This document shows positions 11,483-29,492 of a stretch of DNA of 64,000 bases, piece by piece (position 1 is the stretch's first letter; each line of letters opens with the position of its first letter). The stretch is from contig CP154954.1 of assembly GCA_039621445.1 (NCBI GenBank), positions 19,826,642 to 19,890,641 of the forward strand. Reading direction: 5' to 3'. A model generated the notes under the pieces. That model made no database searches, had not been told where the DNA came from, and saw only the letters and a program-made list of their open reading frames with translations. The position numbers and the translations under genes were made by a program. This DNA comes from Euglena gracilis (taxonomy: Eukaryota > Euglenida > Euglenophyceae > Euglenales).

Positions 11483-13175
11483 CTTAGGCGGCGCATCTCG
11501 CACTTAAGCTTTTTTTTGGTCGATGTGCGCATTTTCGCACATCGACCAAAAACCACTTTGAGCGCCGGCGTTACAAGGGAGAGCGAGAGGGTGCAGGATT
11601 AGACAAAGTACGAGTGATTTCTCGTTTTTGGCACCGGCTCTCCCAGAAATTATGTATTTTTTTGCTGTTTTTTTTTGAGGTCGGAATGCCACGAAAACCC
11701 CCGGACCAACCCCCCCAAAGTTAAAAAAAACACCGACAAAAACTCCAAAACCATTGTACCGCCACCCCCCATTCCCTGTGTGACAGCTGCCAGCGCCAGG
11801 TGGTGCTCTGGAGGTGGGGTGCAGGTCCATCCCTTTGCTTGCTTTTTGAAGTTTTGCGACACGTTGTGGAGGTTTTTGAAGTTGGTTACGAAAGGAGTGG
11901 AAGTGCACATGCCACATGAACAATGCACTGTTCGAGAATTCTGCCACCGAGGGATGATGAGGGAGATACAGAACACAGCAGGACTGCCACCGGTTGCCAA
12001 TTGAGTTCGGTGGCAAGTTGCCCATCAATGCCCCACTGATGTTTAAGGCTCCGTGGCACCCACACAACGTCATAAATGAGGTCGGTTTGCGCAAATGCGC
12101 GCATGGACGATGTGCGCATTTGCGCACGCCGACCGCTTTAAAACCAACCAAGAGCCTCCAATGGCAGTGTGTTTGGAGCTGGAAAATGAATATGGCAACA
12201 CTGTGATATTACCTCCCTGGTATTCATGTGGTGCTGGACCCCCTCTGTTGAATGCTGCTGGTATGTTTGGGCGGTTGGTGTGCGCAAATGCGCACATCAG
12301 CCATTAAAATGCTTGCTTTTCACAATTGTGGGCACCAACCAGAACTATTTTTCATTTGAAGCCTTGGCAACAGGGATTTCTGCCACAAGAGAAGGATCGA
12401 AACAGGAGGAGAGCAGATTGTGGAGGTGTTGTGCTCAAAGTGGTGGTGTTGCAAGGTATGTCTGAGAAGGTCAAATGAAGTGTGTCGGTGTATTGCATTA
12501 TATCGCCCCTTGAACACAGGGATTTCCAAGTCAGCAGACACATCCATTTTCAGCCAACGTATTGTGCCTCATTTTCGGACTGAAATACTTGGGGTGAAGG
12601 GCACTTCTAAACTCAATTTTTCAGGATAAAATCTGAAAATGTTGTTTATTTTGACGTTTCAGGGGCTAAGAAATGGTTTTTCACTGCTTCAATTGCCAAT
12701 GCCCACATTCGAGCCTGTAGGTTTGCCCTTTGGTTGAACTTAAATTCTACAGAATACCTCGCATTTAAGGATTTCTAAACTGCAGTAGTGCCACAACCCT
12801 CTAAATCTCTAAACGGCAAGTGCGCTAAGTTGCACAAGCGGGTGTTGTTTGGAGATGAGCAAACCCACCAGACAGACTGTTTTTCGCATATGCACATGCC
12901 AAACCACCTGCGCATTTTTTTAAACACACCAGTTGCAGCTGGCACACCTGGCCCTTTTCACAGCTGCGCAAATGGTTGGTGCGCATCGTCCATTTGTGCA
13001 TTTGCCCACACCGACCACCAATTTCTCACAAAGCCGAATCTCATTGTATTGCTTCAGGCTTAGGCACAACTCACCAAATCGTTCAGTCAATATCCTAATT
13101 TAATAAGACAGCCATTGTTGGGTTCAAAACACATTGACAAATAAAAAAGATTAAGTGCGAGATGCGCCGCCTAAG
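11483..13175. mobile_element. CTTAGGCGG-type TIR transposon, copy 2 (5-bp TSD aatca)
   Basis: The left end CTTAGGCGGCGCATCTCGCA and the right end ending GATGCGCCGCCTAAG are inverted repeats. The flanks aatca at 11478-11482 and 13176-13180 are identical. The body (about 11530-12620) is closely similar to copy 1. Palindromes of the GTGCGCAWWTGCGCAC type occur near 11524, 12086, 12113 and 12281. A 215-codon antisense frame (11504-12151) and a 109-codon sense frame (11675-12004) exist, but neither matches a family I recognise. Confidence 0.92.
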
Positions 13176-13180
13176 AATCA

Positions 13181-14777
13181 CAAGTCCCGGAATTCATTCT
13201 TCTTCCAACCAGGCTTCTTTTTACAACCCCAGGTCAATGCAGCTCGGGGGACTCGGGGGACCCTCCAGGAGGGCTGGGTTCGCCAAAAAAGACTCGTTGG
13301 GAAACCTAGCAGCAGTGTAGAACGCTCGCTGACTGCTGAGTTCCTCAGTCAGAACCAGCAATGGAGGCCACTGAGATAAGATTAAACGAACTGACTTAAT
13401 TGACACAAAGGGCAAAAGAAAGTTTTTAAAAAATATCATTTGCATTCTTTCTCAGCAGCCTCTAGCTCTACCTGCGACCGCTGTCAACAGGGGACAGGGA
13501 AAACCCGGGAAACCCCAGTCCCTGGGCTAGTTATTGTCATAATTGTTATCATTGGAAACGTTCCAAATTCAAAAGTGCATTTTGAACGATGCCAATGCTC
13601 TGTGTCTGGAACGAATAGACAAGCATGCAAAAAAAATTCCTGTCGGAGAAATGGATTTCTGAACGAAAAATGGAGGGTCACCAGGGGGAGAGAACGGAAA
13701 TGGGAAATGTTAATGATCAAAAATGGGTGGAGCGAGAGCTCCTCTGGACCAACTTGAGCAAGTCGTTGTGTCGGTCAATTTTCTTCTGTTGTTCATCTAA
13801 TTATTCTGTTGCAGTAGACCCAGACTTGCCCCAATGGTCGTAGGGAGGCCCTCCACCAATTCAGCACAAGGCCTTGAGCAAAGGCCTGTCCCTACACTTG
13901 TAGTTTAAAGGGATGCAGTTGGACATCATCGGCCTCGCTGTTTCTCAGCATTCAATGGACCCGCTTACCATTCCTGTTAATATCCCTGTCCCTTCAGCGT
14001 TGCAGGCAGCTGTCTAGTTTGATGATCCTCCCCCGGGCAAAATGCCCCCCCCCCCTTGGTATTCTGCTTGTTTTTTTTCCGAGCTGAATGCACATAGGCT
14101 CCACATGCAAAGCATATTCTTTTTGGATCCTTGCAACTTTATGCGAGTGTGTGAAGTGTGGGTGTGTGCATGCACGAGCATGTGTGTGTGTCGTGCGGGC
14201 GCACGCGTGCGAGTGCTGTACCATGGCCGTCCATAGAGGGTGTGCACTCGTGCGTTGCGTTTTGTGGGTGGGTGGTCAGTCCAGATCAGGCTTCTGGGGG
14301 GGACAAGTGTCCACTCAGACCTGACCAAGAATGCCGCACTTCAGTTGAGGAGGGGGAGGGAGGCGCCAGATCGGGCGAGTGCAGGATGTGGAAGCGCATT
14401 GATTTTTTTCGAACTTCGGCAAAATTCCCTTCCTTGTTTTTGTCAATCTCCTCGGTCTGCTCGCATTTGTGCATTATCTGGGCAGGGAGGTTGACTTCAC
14501 CAAGATCACCCTCTCCCACTCACATCCAATTTACCCCCCACCCCCGTCCAACCATGTACAACCTTGTACCCGTCGGTAACACCTCTCTCTGGAGCCGACC
14601 ACACAGCACAGGACCATTCAACCCCCCTAACAAAAAAAAATGAATTATGCCTGGCATAAAGTCTGGCCCAGAGCCCCACAGTTTTTCCCAACGTGGCCGA
14701 CCGTCAGGAAGAGTGCAAATTTCGACAAGTTTCATCAAGGACGACATCACAGGCCACTTGAGATCTGTCTGTCTGGG
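13181..14777. other. Non-coding stretch between transposon copy 2 and the 14.8-kb element
   Basis: No recognisable protein segment. It holds a GT-rich patch (about 14150-14225) and otherwise mixed sequence. Confidence 0.5.
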
Positions 14778-14785
14778 ATAGTTAC

Positions 14786-15840
14786 CAAGCACCTCTGATG
14801 ATGCTGGGCGATGCTGGGCGATGCTTGGTTTTTGGAGACCAGAGGTGGGGTTCCGATGTTGGGCGATGCTGGGCGATGCTGGCATCTTTTTTTGCAGTTT
14901 TTGAAGAATTAAACCCATTTTTGGGATAATCTTCCAACAAATCTCCAGTTTCACACCCATCTTGTTGATTTTGGATGAATTTTTGCTAATTTTGGGAGCT
15001 ATTTGTCACTGATTTGGCAAATGTTGGGCTAATTTGGGTCAATATGAGCACATTTAATGGCATTTTTGGCCATTTTGTGTCATTTTGGTGATTTTGGGTC
15101 ATTTTTCACAATCGTTTATGGACATTGTTGGCATTTTGGGCAGTTTTAGGTTATTTCAAGCCACTTTAGGTCATTTTGGTTGCTTTTTGGGGCTTTTTGT
15201 GGTCGTTTTTGGGTTTTTTTTATAGTTATTTGCATCATGTAGACAATTGCAGATGCTGGACAATATGCAGATACTGGACAAGATGCAGATGCTGGACGAG
15301 ATGCAGGTGGTCGAGATGCACACACTGATATTGGACAAGATGCAATGGTTGCAGACACTGGACAAGATGCAGATACTGGACAAGATGCAGATGCCGGACA
15401 AGATGAAGATTAAGATTCTTGACAAGATGCAGGTGTTGGTCGAGATGCACACACTGATATTGGACGAGATGCAATGGATGCAGATACATACTGGACAAGA
15501 TGCAGATGTTGGATTGACCAAATGAAATAAGGGATCAAGGGAGATGCTTGTGGCCAATGATATAAAATTGCCTTTGGCTGACCAATGGTCTTAAAGGGGC
15601 CAAAGCAGTCAATCGGCAGTCAAATCGGAAGCATATCTGGCAGTCCCCGCAAGCCAAAGGCGGCCAAAGGCGGCCAAAGGTGGGTTAAATCGGGCCAAGT
15701 GGCCGAAAGTGGCCAAAAGCAAAAGCGACCAAAAATTGTACAAGTGGGTAAATGACCAAATGTGGATAAAAGTGGATGAAGTGTATGCAGATGCTGTATT
15801 GGATGCCGAGCTGAAGGGCATGGGTGACCAGAGGTGCTTG
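14786..15840. mobile_element. TIR element, CAAGCACCTCTG ends, 8-bp TSD ATAGTKAC
   Basis: The left end CAAGCACCTCTG and right end CAGAGGTGCTTG are perfect inverse complements. The flanks ATAGTTAC (14778-14785) and ATAGTGAC (15841-15848) match 7 of 8. It belongs to the same end-family as the 2664 and 55047 elements. It carries 'gatgctgggc' repeats near the left end and a minisatellite (15246-15520). Confidence 0.78.
15246..15520. repeat. 18-bp minisatellite with an open hexapeptide frame
   Basis: Degenerate tandem units of the form CAGATACTGGACAAGATG. A longer unit with GAGATGCACACACTGATATT is repeated twice (about 15314 and 15442). The + frame from 15247 is open for 92 codons with MQILDK-like hexapeptides. 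This follows from an 18-bp period lacking stops and is not evidence of a gene. Confidence 0.85.
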
Positions 15841-16084
15841 ATAGTGACCAACGATTCCTTTTCTTGATCAAATGCTATTTATTACCCCCCCCCCCGCCTG
15901 GTTGACCAAAGCAAAGCAGATCATGCTAACCTCAGGAAACTGATCAGTGGGGGGGGGGAGGATTTTGAGGTAATTTTCAGCCAAAGATTTGTTGGCGAAA
16001 AGGCACATTCAGGCATTAGGCAGCCGAATTCGGGCGATTTTTACGTTAACCGTGTTAAGGTTTTGATTTTTAAAACTAGTCAAC

Positions 16085-16345
16085 CGGAGTGGGTGATTGG
16101 TTTTTTCAGAGTGACTGGCTGGTTTTTGCCCCCCGGGGGGGGGGGGTCGGCAAAAAACCACTAAAGTGACCCAGCACCGAAGGCGCCGGGGGAAAAAATG
16201 GCCTTTTTTGCATGTTTTTGGTCAAGTTTCTTTTGGATTCCAGAGTGGCCGACCCCCCCCCCCCCGGGGGGATAGTGACTGACTGGTTTCCCGGAAAAAA
16301 GTGACTGACTGGTTTTTTGAAGACCCCGGGGTCGGAGTTGGGGTT
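16085..16345. repeat. Unit of the 'gactggtttttt' element family (no TSD seen)
   Basis: It shares the order of motifs of the 22.63, 46.78 and 51.85-kb elements: gactggttttt, poly-C/poly-G, a degraded GGCGCC hairpin near 16173-16190, a 'gtggccgac' motif, gactggttttt again, then a 3' end near 'tatatg' (about 16350). The left boundary and duplication were not resolved. Confidence 0.6.
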
Positions 16346-17296
16346 ATATGCCCTGAGCTTATGAGAGCCCCTCTGATGTGTTACGGTGCGTCGGGGGGGG
16401 GGGGACATTCTCTGCACAGCCAATGTGTGGGCTTGGGGAGGACAGGTGGACGGAATCCCGCTGGAGATCACGTTGCCTTGAATTGGGTAAGCATTTGGGC
16501 ATTGGCGCACGCTGATTTAGAATTTTAATCATTGTATTTCTATTGCGCCGTGGTGCAGTATAACTCTTAAATTTCCATTATACACAAACGTGCCCATTGC
16601 GCAGTGGAGCAACGGTTGCCAATTTTTAATTTCTTTTTTTTGTCATTGTGGGCGGAGAGAGCAGTCCTCTGGAAGCATCTCATTACCAGAGCGGGCAGAG
16701 CTAAGGTGGAGGGAAGCCTTTCCTGGGACAAAAAGCCAACCCTGTTGTGTGAATGCAACCGCCATTATCTTCACATCTCGACGGGTCTTGTTTTATGTGT
16801 TTGTGAGCCTGAATGCCAGTGCCACAGGTTCCTCCCACTTGCTTCGCAGTTTAGCATGCCTGAAGGGCCCTTCTTTTTGGTCAACTTTTGAAAGTATGAA
16901 AATCTCTGTTTGAAAAAGAACAGGTACCAGATGAAACCTTGGAATCACATCCGAGGAAACAGTTTTGGGCACCCAAAAGTGTTTTAAAAAACTTCGCCCC
17001 CCCCCCTTTTTCTCACCCAGGATTTGAAGCACACAATTTTGGGTGGAATTGAAAAATCGAAAGGGTCCATCAAAAACACGGAGAAAGGCAGGCTGACACA
17101 CCTTTTTTCGGTAATTTGCAACCCACCAGACAGCCACATCACCAAAAAGTGAGTCCCTGATCCTCTCCCCTCCCTCCAGGGGTGGGGCCTACCCGTGCGT
17201 GGATGGGTGACCCCCCTCCCCCCCCCCTGGTTATTAAAAAAAATCCCCAACCCAACACCCACCCGACGCAGGTCGCCTTGTGGTGCTGTCCCCTGC

Positions 17297-17601
17297 CAGG
17301 CCGTATTTTTGTCGGGTGCCGACCCCACCCGGGGGGGGCGGGGGGCTGCCTGGGCAGGCACTCCAAGGCACTCCCAATCCGACCCGGGGGGGGGGGGTAG
17401 GGCATACAGCCAAAAGTGCCTTAGCACAGACCCGGCGCCGGGGAGCCAAAAAATGGCCTATTATCAAAGGAATGTGCCTGGGCACAGGCCAAAATCCGAC
17501 CCCCCCCCCCGAGGGGGGTGGTGCCTGCCTGGGCAGGCACTCATAGGCACTCTGGACCCCCCGCCTCCCCCCCCCCGGTGTTGGTAAAAAAAAACAGCCT
17601 G
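17297..17601. mobile_element. TIR element, CAGGCCG...CAGCCTG, 8-bp TSD TCCCCTGC
   Basis: It begins CAGGCCGTATTTTT and ends AAAAACAGCCTG. A perfect duplication TCCCCTGC lies at 17289-17296 and 17602-17609. The interior alternates poly-G and poly-C runs and repeated 'gggcaggcact' motifs, also seen in the 21.75, 36.32 and 57.96-kb elements. Confidence 0.85.
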
Positions 17602-19066
17602 TCCCCTGCTCTTCGTCAACAGGCCTTGATGTGTGCTTCAACATTGTCTATGATCGTTGTTTTGATGTTGGTTTCGCACATCCGTGAAGGCACAAGTGGA
17701 CCGACAGCTCTGTTGCAGGTCATCCTAACCAGGTACCTGTTAATGTTCGAGGTGCATTTATGGGAATTTTTTTTCGCCATATTCATCATCTTTTCTCATT
17801 GCACTTTTTTCCCCGTTTCCTTTCATTTATCATGTTTACAATTGGTGTTGTCATAAATATATTTTGTTATGGTTGCAATGATTGTTTTTCTCAGGAGATG
17901 AAAAAACTGTATTTTTTTTTCACAACCATGAAGAAGTTTTGTTTATTATTATCATTTTTGCAGAGCTTTTCAGCTGAACCAGGGAGATATATTATTTTTT
18001 TTTATCTCACAAGTGCTCAAATTCCTCTTTGCTCCACCCATCATTGATAAGCTTTCCCATTTTCCGTTTTCTCCCCTGGTGGCCCATCATTTGTTTTGAA
18101 GTCCACATCTCCAACACAGCCAAATTTTTTTCTGCTTCATTTTCTATTCGTACCAGACACCGAGCACAGGAATCGTCCAGAATTGACTCATTCATTTGGA
18201 CCCATTCAAAATGAATGAATGGTTCCAAATAATTCCACCCAGAACCCTCCCCCGGATATTGTCCTCCCTGGAAAATTGTCCTGTACTCGCTGACCTGTCT
18301 TTAGGGGGACCAGTCTCCCACCTCTGTCCCCGCTGATTTGTCTGGAGACAGTTTCCCGGGAGGGGGGGGGAGGGTGAGTACCAACTCCCGTATCCACCCA
18401 AGGTATTTCCGAAGCTGGAGGGGTCCCAACCCCCTTGGGGACCGAGCCAGGCACCTTTTTATCCCAGCCATCAGCTTCCGGCAAGGCTGCAGATCCCCCC
18501 CGGTGTGTCCGCTGAAATAAATGATTGTGTGGCGGAGACCACACAGTTCAAAAAGGGGGCATCATGACCAAAATATTTTCGAGACGTTTGACTTCAAAGT
18601 TTCAGATGAAATACTCCGATGCAGGGGTTGCTGGTTTTGGGAAACCAGTTGGGTCCAGCCAGCCAGTCAGCTCCTGTTTTCCAGCCGGCCTCCTTGGCGC
18701 CCCAAAGAAATCCCGAAGAAATCCTCTGACTCAATTGCGTGCAAAAGCACCTTCTGGGTTGCGAGCGAAGGTCCAGTGTGCCATTGTTGCAAAACAGACA
18801 CCACCCGCTGTGCCTCGACGAAGACAGCACAATACGAATGATGTAGCAATGCCCTCAGGTCACACCCTTGTACCCCCATTTCCCCAGGGGGGGGCACAGA
18901 AGTCCTCCTCAGAGTCGGTATAATAATTGTACTGTTAAAAATAATGATCTTGTTGTCTTTGTTGCTGCCAGAAATTGAAGGTGGCTATTGTCCCCGGCCA
19001 AAAAAAGTATTCTTTCGGACGACCACTGGCCAGTGCCGGGCAGCGGCCGACAGGGCTTCTGCTCCG

Positions 19067-23620
<4,554 letters not shown>

Positions 23621-25995
23621 AGGTTCCAGCGGCAAAGAAGTGGAGACCACCTTCCCATTCACCAAACCTGGCTAAACTCAGGTTGTGCGATCCTTTCAGC
23701 ACAGCCCAAACGTTTGGTTCAGTGGATTTGTACCATTTTCATGATCACATGTGGATATGTGGTCCTCATCGTAGTCTTTGACCTCGCAGGCCAGCATTTT
23801 CCACATCAGTTCTGTACGAATCTGTGTTACCGCCAAATTCTACGCTTGTCTTGCCCTTTTTGAATGGCGGCTTGCCATACCTTTGCGACAGAGCGGCCCT
23901 GCCACTGACGGTCCAGCCAGAACCAGGTTGTGGCTTTGTATGCTGCCCCCTGTCGCTCTTGGGAAACTGTGGAACAATCAGCCCCTTCGGTTGATCCTGA
24001 CAGTGGGAAAGCGGGTTTGGTTGTGTGAAACAGATCTCTTGTGAGAGGGCAGTCACTGACACAGCCTGACTGCGAAGCTGCCGTCTCCTCTTCATCCCCG
24101 GCTGCCTTGCCTGGGGACCCAGGCCCATCGACGCCAACCCGTTGAGCCCATCACTTTGCACGCACTCGCATTGTGTTTCTCATATGTTTCCATCTTTCGC
24201 AATGCGATAGACCGTGGGCTGTCGCTTGTTGCATTGCAAGATTCTTTTTTGTGATTTTATAGCCATCCTTCCTTGGAAGACCGAAAAAGTGGATTTGCTC
24301 AGGTTTCAGTGGGATTTCGCATGAGATGCCAACACGACAAAAACGTGGTCGGGGGAGGGGTAGATGAAAAGTTTTGCCTTTGAGATATTCTGTCTTCCAA
24401 AGGTTCAGTCCGCAAGCCTGTATTGTGAATTAAAACAGAGAGCTCATTTTTCGTTCTGCCTAGAATTGTGTTCCGCTTCTTTTAAACAGTCCACCAACCA
24501 AGGTTCTTTGGACAGAAATTTCTTTAAATTCACTTTTCAATTCTGCTCCCCAATACAAAAGGAATCCTCCTCTTCACCGCTGACAGTTCGAACATTTCCC
24601 TCACTTGTACGTTGCCCATGCGTTCACCAGTGCCTGGTCCCCTCGGCAGAATCAACCTGCACACTGACCATGTCCGTCGTCTCCCTTCACAACGCTCTCT
24701 CTCCTTGACTGCCTCCATGCAAGATGTTCCCTTAGATCCGATGATCTAAAGATTTCATGGAATCCCATGCAAGCCCCTCCTGACCATCAAACACTAGCTT
24801 TACAATGTAGACAATGCTGTTTACATTTCGAAAGAATGTTTGGAACCGTCTCTCAAGTTGGGGATGGTGCTTCCCGACCCTCCTCGGGGGAATGGCCGGG
24901 CCCACGTGCCCCCAAAAGTGTGTACCTCCAAACACGTCACAGAAAAGATACCCCGACCAACCTGAGGGAATTCCTGTCGCACCGGCTCACTCACCCCTGT
25001 GTGAATGGCTCTGTGTGAGTTATGCAATTCCTTCTTTGCTCCCGTTTGCAGCACACATCTCTGTTTGCCATTGCATTCAGTCAATATCTCCTTCTGGTGC
25101 TGCGCGCGATTTTTTTTGGAGTCTTCGACGGAATTTTCCCCCAAATGTGCCAATCACATTCCGTTGTCGTTGGCCACTGGGCGGTGATGGTCTGCCCATC
25201 CACGTGAGGGAGACGACACAAAACCACAAAACAATCTTCCCCCTCTCGAATTTAGGGCTTTTGCACTGCAACAACCGAACAGCAGCGCTTTTGGAGCAGT
25301 CGAGGGCACTCTTTTAACTTCTGTGTGTCCCCGCTCCCCGGATGGGTTCCACAGTGGGTGGACCGCGGGTGGAGTGCCAAGGCGGATGGATGGGAAGCCT
25401 TTCGGTTGTGACGTAGGTGGTGGGGGGGGTCCCGACCACCCCCCCCCTCCCCTTGGATGTTGGGAGGGTGGGTGTCCAGACCCCCACCCTCCCTCCTCAG
25501 CAGGTTTCAAATATAGCGAAAATTATCCTTCCGCCGCTGCATGCCGGGAAATGAGCAAAAAAAAATGCTTTTTTTTTCTTCATTTTTGAGCACATTGCCC
25601 ATTTTTTGCCGTTTGGGTGTTTTTCACATAAAAAATGTTCAAAAAATGAGCTTTTTTTCGATTTATTTTCAAAGAAAAATCAAGGTTTTTTGACCAATTT
25701 TGGCCTGGTATGGCCTTTGCTGGTCCACAAACCGAAAAATTCCGGGCCCATGTCAGTTTCGAGGGAGGAGGGGAGGTCCGGCCCAGCCCCCCCCCCTCGA
25801 GGCTTCCCATCTATCCTTGGCCCAAGATCAATCCGGCTGGCTGGAAGTCGAGTGGGTGTTGAACCCTAACCCTGGGTGGGGTCTCAGGTGGATGTAGGTG
25901 GATGGATGGGTTTTCAAAGAAGAAGAAGAAAGTGGATGCGCACTCGGCATAGGCACTGGAACCCAAGTTGCAGGAAGCCTCGAAAAGGGCCTCAT
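23621..25995. other. Downstream of methyltransferase B: no supported gene
   Basis: Mixed sequence with one C/G-run block (25320-25500) and an A/T block (25550-25690). No conserved protein segment was recognised on either strand. Confidence 0.5.
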
Positions 25996-26000
25996 TCTGG

Positions 26001-29000
26001 CTTAGGCGGCGCTAATTGCCCAATTTTTTTTCCAATTTCCGTGCGTTTGAGGTGCGTGGGTTTCCGCTTACGATACCCCACCGTTTTGTGCTCAAAATTT
26101 TAAGAGGGTGACACCAGCACAAAAATTTGGTTGGTTTTGGATCCATTTTAGGCATTTTGACAAAGTGGCGATTTTGAAATTTTATGGTCGTTTTAGGGGG
26201 GGGGGGTTGGAAAACACCCCCCCTGGAACGCCCTGAATTTTGAAAAACAGAAAACGGTGGGTGAACGCCTGGCCTCCGGAGCCCCGGTTGTTTGGCGATG
26301 CTACCGGACCCCCCTCTGGAGGGGGGGTGACACGGTGTGGCAGGTGAAGAAGAGGCCACCGCCTAAGCAACCCGCCCATTTTTGAACCTCTCGTGAGTCC
26401 CGAGGTCCAGTGATGGGGGAGGTGAACAGACAACAGTGCCCAAAAGATGCTATAATTTCTGGAAGGGATGTTTTAGGCGGTAAACCGCCCAAAACTTGTT
26501 TTTGTGATGAAGAGATGCTGCTCTAACGGAGGGGACCGGACTGCGAATAACGTTAAAAATGAGGTTAGGCGGTTTACCGCGTAAAGCAGTGATGATTCTA
26601 TAACGAGGTGTGCGCTGTGTGTGCTTGCCCCGGCGTCCTGATTGGTTTACAAGCTCCCCTGCATTACCCTCCTCCTGGGCTGTGCACCACGATGTATCAT
26701 TTGGCAGCGCAAAGATGACAGTTGGAGCAGGAAAGCATGGGAGGGTGGCGTGGTTGCCTGTGCTGCTATCCAGAACAAGAGGGTTGGGAAAGGCTTCAAT
26801 ACCATTCTGACCATCACAAGTTCAAGAACTTTGAGAAGCTTGGGGACAAGGTGAACTGAAGTGGGATGCAGTTTGAGTGCGTGTTGTCCTTAATTTGTCA
26901 GCGCACAAGTTCCTGTTGATGACACAACTGGGCCACTCAAAACTGAACATTTTTTCCCACCTGTCAACCCCCGGTGAGAGATACTCAAAAATTTTGTTTG
27001 AGGCGGTGTGGAAACAGAACACAACTTTTTTTTGCAAGTTTTGTAGGACCGTTTGTAGGCGGATCTCGGTGTCCCAATGGGTTGTGTCTGTGATTTTTTG
27101 GTGTCCCGAAGTGTCCCAGTGTCGGTGGTGGTGCGCGGCGACATAATTTTTAAAAGTTGGGCGGGACAGGTTGAAAGGGAATTGTGGCTGCTGCACCTTG
27201 GCAGCAAGCACCCAAGCAGGCGGAAACCTGCCTGGCATTTGAGCAGGAGGTGGACACCCTCCTCTCCAGTGAGGAGGCGGTAACGTTCCCCCTGGCCGGT
27301 GGTGGGGTCGTCTGCAGGTACAGCAGTAGAACACATGTGTCAGTTGCCCGGCCGGCTGTGCTGCAGTAGAGGTGATGTTTTTCACTGTCCTGAAAAACAG
27401 CAAAAAACCTGAGTTTGATTTCTCAGGAGGGAAGGAAGCACCTCCCAGGGCCCTCCATTTGGAACCCAACGTTGTTGGTGGTCCAAAATCAGGGTTTGGG
27501 GATGGCTGACGAAGAAGTGATTCAAGATATGGACGGAGAAACGCCTGTTTCAGCGGCTGGTGGCGGCAATCGAAAAAAATTGGGGGGGTTTCGGAAGGGG
27601 TTCTCCAAGTTCTGAAAAATTCAAGGCCTTTTTAATTATTTTTTTGAAAGAGTTTTACAGCATTTTTCCTTTGATAAGCTGCAGTTTTTGCTGAAATTGA
27701 GACAAAATGCCCAAAACAGCTCTTTTTCATGGCTCTCCTTCCTTTAGGTCCGGCAACGTGCCTCCAGAGGAGGCAACAGTGGTCTCCACAGTCAGAAGCC
27801 GCGTGGAAGGGGGGTAAACCAGAAGGTTGTCTGTTCTCAACCAACGCCGGGTCGATGTTTGACCCAATGCAGTTGGCATCCATGTAACCACCCTGAGCAC
27901 AAGTGTTTCCGGTCCTTTTCAAAACCACCCCTGCTCTGAGTGCCCAAGTTTAAAGTCGCAGGTCTCCTCTCGTTTGGTCAACCCCCTCTTGTGCAATCTC
28001 CTCTCCCTGGTTTCCATAAACCTCGATCCCTCAAACCCTACACAACACGCCAGACACTATTCAGTTGCAAAATTTCCAAGCTTGGCAACTAAATCTGTCG
28101 TCTATGTCCTTCGCAGAGGTTCACGCCTGTGACTGGTGTCGCAAGTAGTCATGACAAACCAGCAGAGTTCATTTCTAGGGTGGTTTCCATCTTCCACCAC
28201 CATCCCATCGTCCACAAATGCTTTTCTTTTTCTGCCCGCCCTTAACGCAGCCAGGAGGTTTCCCGCCTGACTTTTCTGTCCTCACAGCTGGTATGCCCCC
28301 CTCCATCTCTCATTATTGGTTGTGTCTGTGCAAACCCCGTTTCCATCTGAACTCATAAAATCAGACCAAGCCTCACTGCGCAAAGGCTGACACTTCATCT
28401 GTTGGCCTCCTGAGCAGGTACTCTGTGTTTTCGTTTAAGCGGATAACCGCCTACGTCGTCTCTTGGTCCCCACCCAACCCCATGCCAACTCCTCAATGGC
28501 GTTTTTAAATTAACGTGGGGATGGTCAGGCGGTTAACCACCTAAACAAACCGTTGGTGGGGGAAAGACTTTGTGGGTTTTGGCTCATACCGGATGCTGCG
28601 AGTGCAGAGTTTCATAAATCAGTTAATTCCTCTTTTTTTTTGTTATTGGGCCGTTTCAGACAGGAACCTTTTCTTCTATCCAAGTGCGTTGCTGAAGGCA
28701 GAATACCGTCGGGTGGCACCTGCCCACATCGTCAGGGAGTTCCCCAGCTACCATTGGCCACGGTGTCACTGCCCCCCGTTCCAGAGACCCCAGCAAGCAA
28801 TGGCACCTGGCCTATGCCAGTCTGGACACAGGGGGGGTGAGGGCAACACCACCAGGACACCACCATTGTTTCTTCTTTACTCCCAGACGGATTTCCGCCT
28901 ACACCAAGTTGCCTTAGACTCACCACATATACAATATACACACACAGCAGGCGGATTCCCTCCTACCAATCATCAGCTGCTTGGCTTACGGTGGGCGGTA

Positions 29001-29453
29001 ATCCCCATGCCATGCTTTGTTTTCAGTTGTAGGCGGTAATCCGCACGCAAGTTTATTCTACGCGGATATCTGCCTAAACATTTAACTCCGTCGTCTGACA
29101 CCTCTTGTTTCGTTTTACGCGGTTATCCGTGTACGCTTGCAATATTCATTCGTTTCTCAAATACGGTTATTATCATAAACCATGAAGACACAGCCCCGTG
29201 TCACACCCATTCAAAGTCAGTGTTTTCCCAACCATTTCAAACATTTCTAGTACACCCCCAACTCACACAATTCACACACAATCGTAAATCGTTTAAGCGG
29301 AATACCGCGCAAAACCACTTTCGGAAAATTTTGGCCCAAAGCTGCAACGCACCCCTCTCAGCCCAGAATTTTGTGCCCTTTCAGGGGGGTTTTAAAACAG
29401 CCAAAAAACGTCAAAAAACGCAAAAATCGGTTGGGCAATTAGCACCGCCTAAG
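26001..29453. mobile_element. CTTAGGCGG-type TIR transposon, 3.45-kb subfamily (5-bp TSD tctgg)
   Basis: The left end CTTAGGCGGCGCTAATTGCC and the right end GGGCAATTAGCACCGCCTAAG (one mismatch) are flanked by tctgg at 25996-26000 and 29454-29458. The interior has many copies of a palindrome of the type TAGGCGGTAAACCGCC (near 26474, 26566, 28438, 28530, 28910, 29032, 29058, 29118, 29300). One + frame (27184-27369, AETCLAFEQEVDTLLSSEEA) looks protein-like but was not recognised. It shares terminal bases and TSD length with the copies at 3783 and 11483, but not their interior. Confidence 0.9.
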
Positions 29454-29492
29454 TCTGGGGGGGTTAACCCCCCCATTTATAGCCAGGCCCAT

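Larger units (their letters stand above)
15849..19066. other. Region upstream of methyltransferase B: repeats, no supported exon
   Basis: It contains a 'gactggtttttt' family unit (about 16090-16335) whose duplication could not be found, and the complete element at 17297-17601. The A/T-rich block 17750-18010 holds nothing recognisable. Unrecognised 5' exons of methyltransferase B may lie here. Confidence 0.45.

Noticed and set aside
11504-12151. 215-codon antisense frame in transposon copy 2 as a transposase
   Set aside because: No DDE-type or other transposase motif seen, and the frame is broken in copy 1; kept only as a note.
15247-15525. 92-codon frame with MQILDK-like repeats
   Set aside because: An 18-bp repeat period without stops explains it; the opposite strand is equally open.
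14777-15849. Mutator-like transposon with a 10-bp duplication
   Set aside because: Including the terminal C/G in the inverted repeat gives an 8-bp duplication, matching the sister elements at 2664 and 55047.
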